8,789 nucleotides of DNA, taken from the NCBI GenBank assembly GCA_024227975.1, contig JAAETV010000814.1:1-8789 (forward strand), read 5' to 3'. Source of the DNA: Actinomycetes bacterium (GTDB taxonomy: Bacteria > Actinomycetota > Acidimicrobiia > Acidimicrobiales > SZUA-35). This document shows positions 6,367-8,789 of the stretch, in pieces. The translations under genes and the position numbers were made by a program. The notes below the pieces were generated by a model. The model made no database searches and had not been told where the DNA came from. It saw only the letters and a program-made list of their open reading frames with translations. Each line of letters opens with the position of its first letter. The first letter of the stretch is position 1.

Positions 6367-6930
6367 ATGGACAATGGGGTTGGTCAACAGGACCGGTGGA
6401 ATGCTCGCTACCAGGCCGGTGCCGAGGGAGGAACGCCCCTGATGCTGGGTCGCAACCTCCACTACTTCCCCCGGTCGGGGAGGGCCATCGACGTGGCAGG
6501 AGGGCCAGGCCAGGCCGCCGTCATTCTCGCCGCTCGGGGCTTGGACGTGACGTTGACCGATATCTCAGAGGTTGCCCTCGATATGGCGGCCGAGCGAGCG
6601 GAGTGGTCGAGGATCGAACTCGGCCTGGTCAACATCGACCTGACAATTGAGCCCTTGCCTGAGGGTCCTTGGGACCTCATAACCTGTTTCAACTATCTCG
6701 ATCGGGCCTTGTTTCCGGCCATGATCGAGGAGCTGGCCGATGGGGGGATGTTGGCGGTCTCGCTCGCCACTCGCACCAATCTCGAGCGCCATGAGCGGCC
6801 GGGGGCCGCCTACCTGCTCGACGATGGGGAGCTCCCATCATTGCTCGGGGAGCTGTCCCCCATCTTGTATCAGGAGGGTTGGAGCCTGGATGGCCGTCAC
6901 ACGGCCGAGGCCATTGCCAGGAAGATCTGA
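6367..6930 (+). CDS. Class I SAM-dependent methyltransferase
   Basis: The 187-residue protein is a compact Rossmann-like methyltransferase. RAIDVAGGPGQAAVILAARG (39-58) is motif I, the SAM-binding glycine-rich loop. VTLTDIS (61-67) ends strand beta-2 with the acidic residue expected to bind the SAM ribose hydroxyls. GPWDLITCFNYLDR (100-113) is motif IV, ELADGGMLAVSLA (122-134) is motif V-VI, and GWSLDGRHTAEAIARK (171-186) forms the final strands. The small size and the motif order resemble TehB/UbiE-like small-molecule methyltransferases; the substrate is unknown. The start is uncertain: the ATG at 6367 is preferred, but a TTG at 6355 would add four residues, and neither has a strong Shine-Dalgarno sequence. 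It is divergent from the aminotransferase and convergent with the conservon GTPase, so it appears to be transcribed alone. Confidence 0.85.
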   Translation: MDNGVGQQDRWNARYQAGAEGGTPLMLGRNLHYFPRSGRAIDVAGGPGQAAVILAARGLDVTLTDISEVALDMAAERAEWSRIELGLVNIDLTIEPLPEGPWDLITCFNYLDRALFPAMIEELADGGMLAVSLATRTNLERHERPGAAYLLDDGELPSLLGELSPILYQEGWSLDGRHTAEAIARKI

Positions 6931-6969
6931 CGACCCTGCTCGACGGCCAAGACGGGCCGACAGTGTCAG
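6927..6969. terminator. Nested inverted repeats between convergent genes, possible bidirectional terminator
   Basis: An inner hairpin CGGCC (6944-6948)/GGCCG (6955-6959) with a 6-nt loop lies in the 35-bp spacer. Outer arms CTGAC (6927-6931)/GTCAG (6965-6969) contain the two stop codons. Unpaired bases between inner and outer arms and the missing T-tract keep this call weak. Confidence 0.3.
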
Positions 6970-7592
6970 CTCAGAGAGTCTGATCCAGCTTCGTTGGCCC
7001 GGAATCTGATCAAGAGGTACTCGAGCATCGAGAGCAGGGCCAGCTTGACCGAGTTTCGTTGCCTGGCATCACAACTGACGAACGGGACATCGTCACCGAT
7101 GTTGAGGGCGTAGCGGACCGCAGCCACATCCGGTCGATAGTCGGTATCGAAGTGGTTCAATACCACCACGAAGGGAACGTTTCGCTGCTCGAAGTAGTCG
7201 ATGGCCGGGTAGCAGTGGTCCAGTCGGCGGGGATCGACCAGTACCAGAGCTCCCATCGCTCCCTCGACGATGTCGTCCCACATGAAACCGAAGCGATTCT
7301 GGCCCGGGGTCCCGAATAGGTACATCACCAGCTCGTCTTCGACGGTGATACGGCCGAAGTCCATGGCAACGGTCGTTGATTCCTTGCCTCGGGCCAGGCC
7401 GGCATCGTCGAGGTCCATCCCTATCTCAGTCATGGCCCCCTCGGTCTGCAGAGGGGTGATCTCGCTGACGCTGGCCACGAAGGTGGTCTTTCCAACCCCG
7501 AAGCCGCCAGCGATTACGAACTTGACCGAGATCGGGGCGGGAAGAGGTTCGAGTGTGCTGAGCGAGTCGTGCTCAAAGTGAACGGACGCCAT
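6966..7592 (-). CDS. cvnD: Conservon small GTPase (CvnD family)
   Basis: The 208-residue protein is the Ras/MglA-like GTP-binding member of an actinobacterial conservon. The P-loop is GFGVGKTT (30-37). The following TTVAMDFG (73-80) is the switch I/strand region. FGTPGQNRF (93-101) is the G3 motif, with FGTPGQ in place of the classical DxxG form. LVLVDPRR (116-123) precedes LNHFD (145-149), the G4 position, which reads NHFD instead of NKxD, and SCDAR (173-177) corresponds to G5. These deviations are usual in this family. It is expected to cycle between GTP and GDP states under control of the Roadblock partner. AAAGG sits 7 nt upstream of the ATG, inside the end of the DUF742 gene, and the two genes overlap by 20 bp. 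It is the last gene of the operon, ending next to the convergent methyltransferase. Confidence 0.93.
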   Translation of the reverse strand: MASVHFEHDSLSTLEPLPAPISVKFVIAGGFGVGKTTFVASVSEITPLQTEGAMTEIGMDLDDAGLARGKESTTVAMDFGRITVEDELVMYLFGTPGQNRFGFMWDDIVEGAMGALVLVDPRRLDHCYPAIDYFEQRNVPFVVVLNHFDTDYRPDVAAVRYALNIGDDVPFVSCDARQRNSVKLALLSMLEYLLIRFRANEAGSDSLS

Positions 7593-7935
7593 CGATCAAC
7601 CTTTCAATCAGATTCACGTCACCGACCGGTTCGGTTCGCCCCAAGCTCACGTAGCCGGTGGCGACGAGGTCGCTGACAAGGACACGTATGACACCAAGGG
7701 GTAGGTTCAGCCCAGTAGCGAGCTCGGCCGCCGATGGCTGTTGGCAGGCCTGAAGCCAGATCTCGGTTTCGACTGGGCCCAGAGTCGTTGATGGGCTGAT
7801 TTGAGTCCGTCGCTGAGCCACGACCGTCTCGACCCCGATGGTGATGCCCTCCGACCTGGTTCGACCTCCGGTCAGGGTGAACGGGCGAACCAAGCTGAGG
7901 TACTCATCTGCCTTGTTGGTCTCGAGGTCCATCAT
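7573..7935 (-). CDS. cvnC: DUF742 protein (CvnC family)
   Basis: The 120-residue protein carries the hallmark LVRPFTLTGGRTRS (15-28) of DUF742, then a winged-helix-like region: LGPVETEIWLQACQQPSAAELA (52-73), LNLPLGVIRVLVSDLVATGYV (76-96) with the conserved PLGVxRVLVxDL segment. The proteins of this family are small cytoplasmic partners of the conservon kinase and GTPase; their biochemical role is unresolved. Two ATGs are in tandem (7935 and 7932), and either may serve. There is no clear Shine-Dalgarno sequence, and the start lies only 3 bp after the Roadblock stop, so translation probably depends on coupling. Confidence 0.92.
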   Translation of the reverse strand: MMDLETNKADEYLSLVRPFTLTGGRTRSEGITIGVETVVAQRRTQISPSTTLGPVETEIWLQACQQPSAAELATGLNLPLGVIRVLVSDLVATGYVSLGRTEPVGDVNLIERLIDGVRSL

Positions 7936-7938
7936 CGC

Positions 7939-8358
7939 TCAAGCGGCCAAGAGGTTCTTCAACTCGGCAACCAGGGCCGGGTTCAGGGCCGAGCCGGCTC
8001 GGTTGAGTAGGAGGGTCATCTCGTAGCCGATGAGACCGACATCGCAGTCCCGGTCGGCCAGAAGCCCCAAGGTTGAGCCGTCCCCGATGGCGGCAATGAA
8101 CATGAAGCCACCTGACATCTCGACAATCAGTTGCTCGACGGCGTTGAACCCGAAGCAGTGGGCTGCGCCACCGGCCAAGCTCGTCAGCCCGGCGATAGCG
8201 GCCGCGAACTGTTCGACGTTCTCCCGTTGGCGTCCGGCCGAAGCGGCCAGGAGGAGTCCATCAGAGGACACGGCGATTGCCTCCTGGACCCCATCTGTTT
8301 GGTCAACGAACTGTCTCAACAGCCAGTTGAAGTTCTTGGCCTCGTCGCTCACAGGCAT
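7939..8358 (-). CDS. cvnB: Roadblock/LC7-domain protein (CvnB family, MglB-like)
   Basis: The 139-residue protein is a single Roadblock/LC7 domain. It shows the typical conservon pattern: NFNWLLRQFVDQTDGVQEAI (9-28), VSSDGLLLAAS (30-40), AAAIAGLTSLAGGAA (52-66), LIVEMSGGFMFIAAIGDGSTLGLLAD (77-102) and DVGLIGYEMTLLLNRAG (106-122). In Myxococcus the related MglB is a GTPase-activating dimer for MglA, and the conservon protein is thought to play a comparable role towards the GTPase encoded two genes downstream. GAAAGGA lies 9 nt before the ATG, in the 20-bp gap after the kinase gene. Confidence 0.94.
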   Translation of the reverse strand: MPVSDEAKNFNWLLRQFVDQTDGVQEAIAVSSDGLLLAASAGRQRENVEQFAAAIAGLTSLAGGAAHCFGFNAVEQLIVEMSGGFMFIAAIGDGSTLGLLADRDCDVGLIGYEMTLLLNRAGSALNPALVAELKNLLAA

Positions 8359-8367
8359 CGGTACTGG

Positions 8368-8374
8368 TCCTTTC
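8368..8374 (-). promoter_or_regulatory. Ribosome binding site of the Roadblock gene
   Basis: GAAAGGA on the minus strand, 9 nt before the ATG at 8358, lies in the short gap behind the kinase gene; it supports independent initiation within one transcript. Confidence 0.65.
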
Positions 8375-8378
8375 GCTG

Positions 8379-8789
8379 TCAGGTGCTCTGGTGCTGACCT
8401 GGAGAGGCCGGGGCCGTGTTTCCGTCTGGGCCCGGCTCGGCCCGCCTACGGCCGTTCTGGAAGCTCTGCCACCGTTGGCGGAGCCTTTCGGCTTCACTCG
8501 ACACGTCGTCGATCGAGGCTGTGGTTGCCAGCGATCGCTTCGATCCACGGTCTGAGTGGGTCTGGTCTCTGGCGATGCCTGAGCTCATGCCCGGTTGGCG
8601 GCGGCGGACCTCGGTCACCATTGAGGCCGAGACGGGTGACAGCTCGTCGATCACGTCATCGTCGACGAGCTCCGGCCGGTTGCAGAAGGCAGGTTCGTCG
8701 AGCCGGGCCGTCGGCGACAAGACCGGCTCGGCCGACAAATCATCTGGTGACTCCGTTGGCTGGGTCGGTACCTGGGCCGGTTCGACCTC
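8379..8789 (-). CDS. cvnA: C-terminal tail of a conservon sensor histidine kinase (CvnA family), truncated
   Basis: The minus-strand frame is open from the window edge to a TGA at 8381-8379, giving at least 136 residues of a gene that starts to the right of the window. Internal TTG or ATG codons are not real starts. The visible part is a disordered, acidic and Pro/Ser-rich tail without catalytic motifs. Near the end, SEAERLRQRWQSFQNGRRRA is the short amphipathic Arg-rich motif found at the C-terminus of nitrate-sensor-type conservon kinases, where it typically reads like RxRLxxFQxGxRRGR. The following Roadblock, DUF742 and GTPase genes make the identification firm by context. The ATPase core itself is outside the window, so nothing can be said about its sensor or catalytic residues. 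Confidence 0.8.
   Translation of the reverse strand, partial: EVEPAQVPTQPTESPDDLSAEPVLSPTARLDEPAFCNRPELVDDDVIDELSPVSASMVTEVRRRQPGMSSGIARDQTHSDRGSKRSLATTASIDDVSSEAERLRQRWQSFQNGRRRAEPGPDGNTAPASPGQHQST

Noticed and set aside
7138..7170. NHFD instead of NKxD in the GTPase as a sign of a degenerate enzyme
   Set aside because: Conservon GTPases normally deviate at this position, and the P-loop is intact.

Overview
The window looks like chromosomal DNA of a high-GC actinobacterium. The main reasons are a four-gene conservon (sensor-kinase tail, Roadblock/LC7, DUF742, small GTPase) at the right end, and two adjacent genes of mycothiol-linked families (an Rv2466c-like DsbA-fold protein and a DinB/MDMPI-type protein). 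The CAP-domain lipoprotein with a long Thr/Pro/Ser linker and the general gene style would fit the class Acidimicrobiia, but that finer placement is inference. I see no rRNA, tRNA, CRISPR array, insertion sequence or prophage gene.

Layout from left to right. Positions 1-231 (+) hold the C-terminal end of a helical-repeat (TPR-like) protein cut by the window edge. A roughly 400-bp non-coding stretch (232-629) with a few possible hairpins follows. Positions 630-1454 (+) encode a secreted CAP/SCP-domain lipoprotein. Its end overlaps tail to tail with a DUF1932-type NAD(P)-dependent dehydrogenase (1441-2277, -). A 250-bp divergent spacer with a likely promoter leads into a two-gene operon (2528-4075, +) of the DsbA-fold protein and the DinB/MDMPI protein, whose stop and start codons abut. 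Convergent to it is a second two-gene operon (6304 down to 4098, -): a class III PLP aminotransferase coupled by an ATGA overlap to a UlaG-like metallo-beta-lactamase-fold hydrolase. A short divergent spacer separates this from a class I SAM-dependent methyltransferase (6367-6930, +), which faces the conservon (8789 down to 6966, -).

How the genes work together. The conservon should act as one signalling module: the kinase-like sensor, the Roadblock/MglB-like and DUF742 partners, and the GTPase form a membrane-associated complex resembling a bacterial G-protein system. The DsbA/MDMPI pair points to mycothiol-dependent redox or detoxification chemistry. The aminotransferase/MBL pair may form a short catabolic route, but the substrates cannot be read from the sequence. 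All three convergent gene ends carry an inverted repeat with both stop codons inside its arms, which may be compact bidirectional terminators. I found no clear evidence of a wholly new system; the points most worth checking are the convergent-end hairpins, the CPWA active site, and the coupled aminotransferase/MBL pair.
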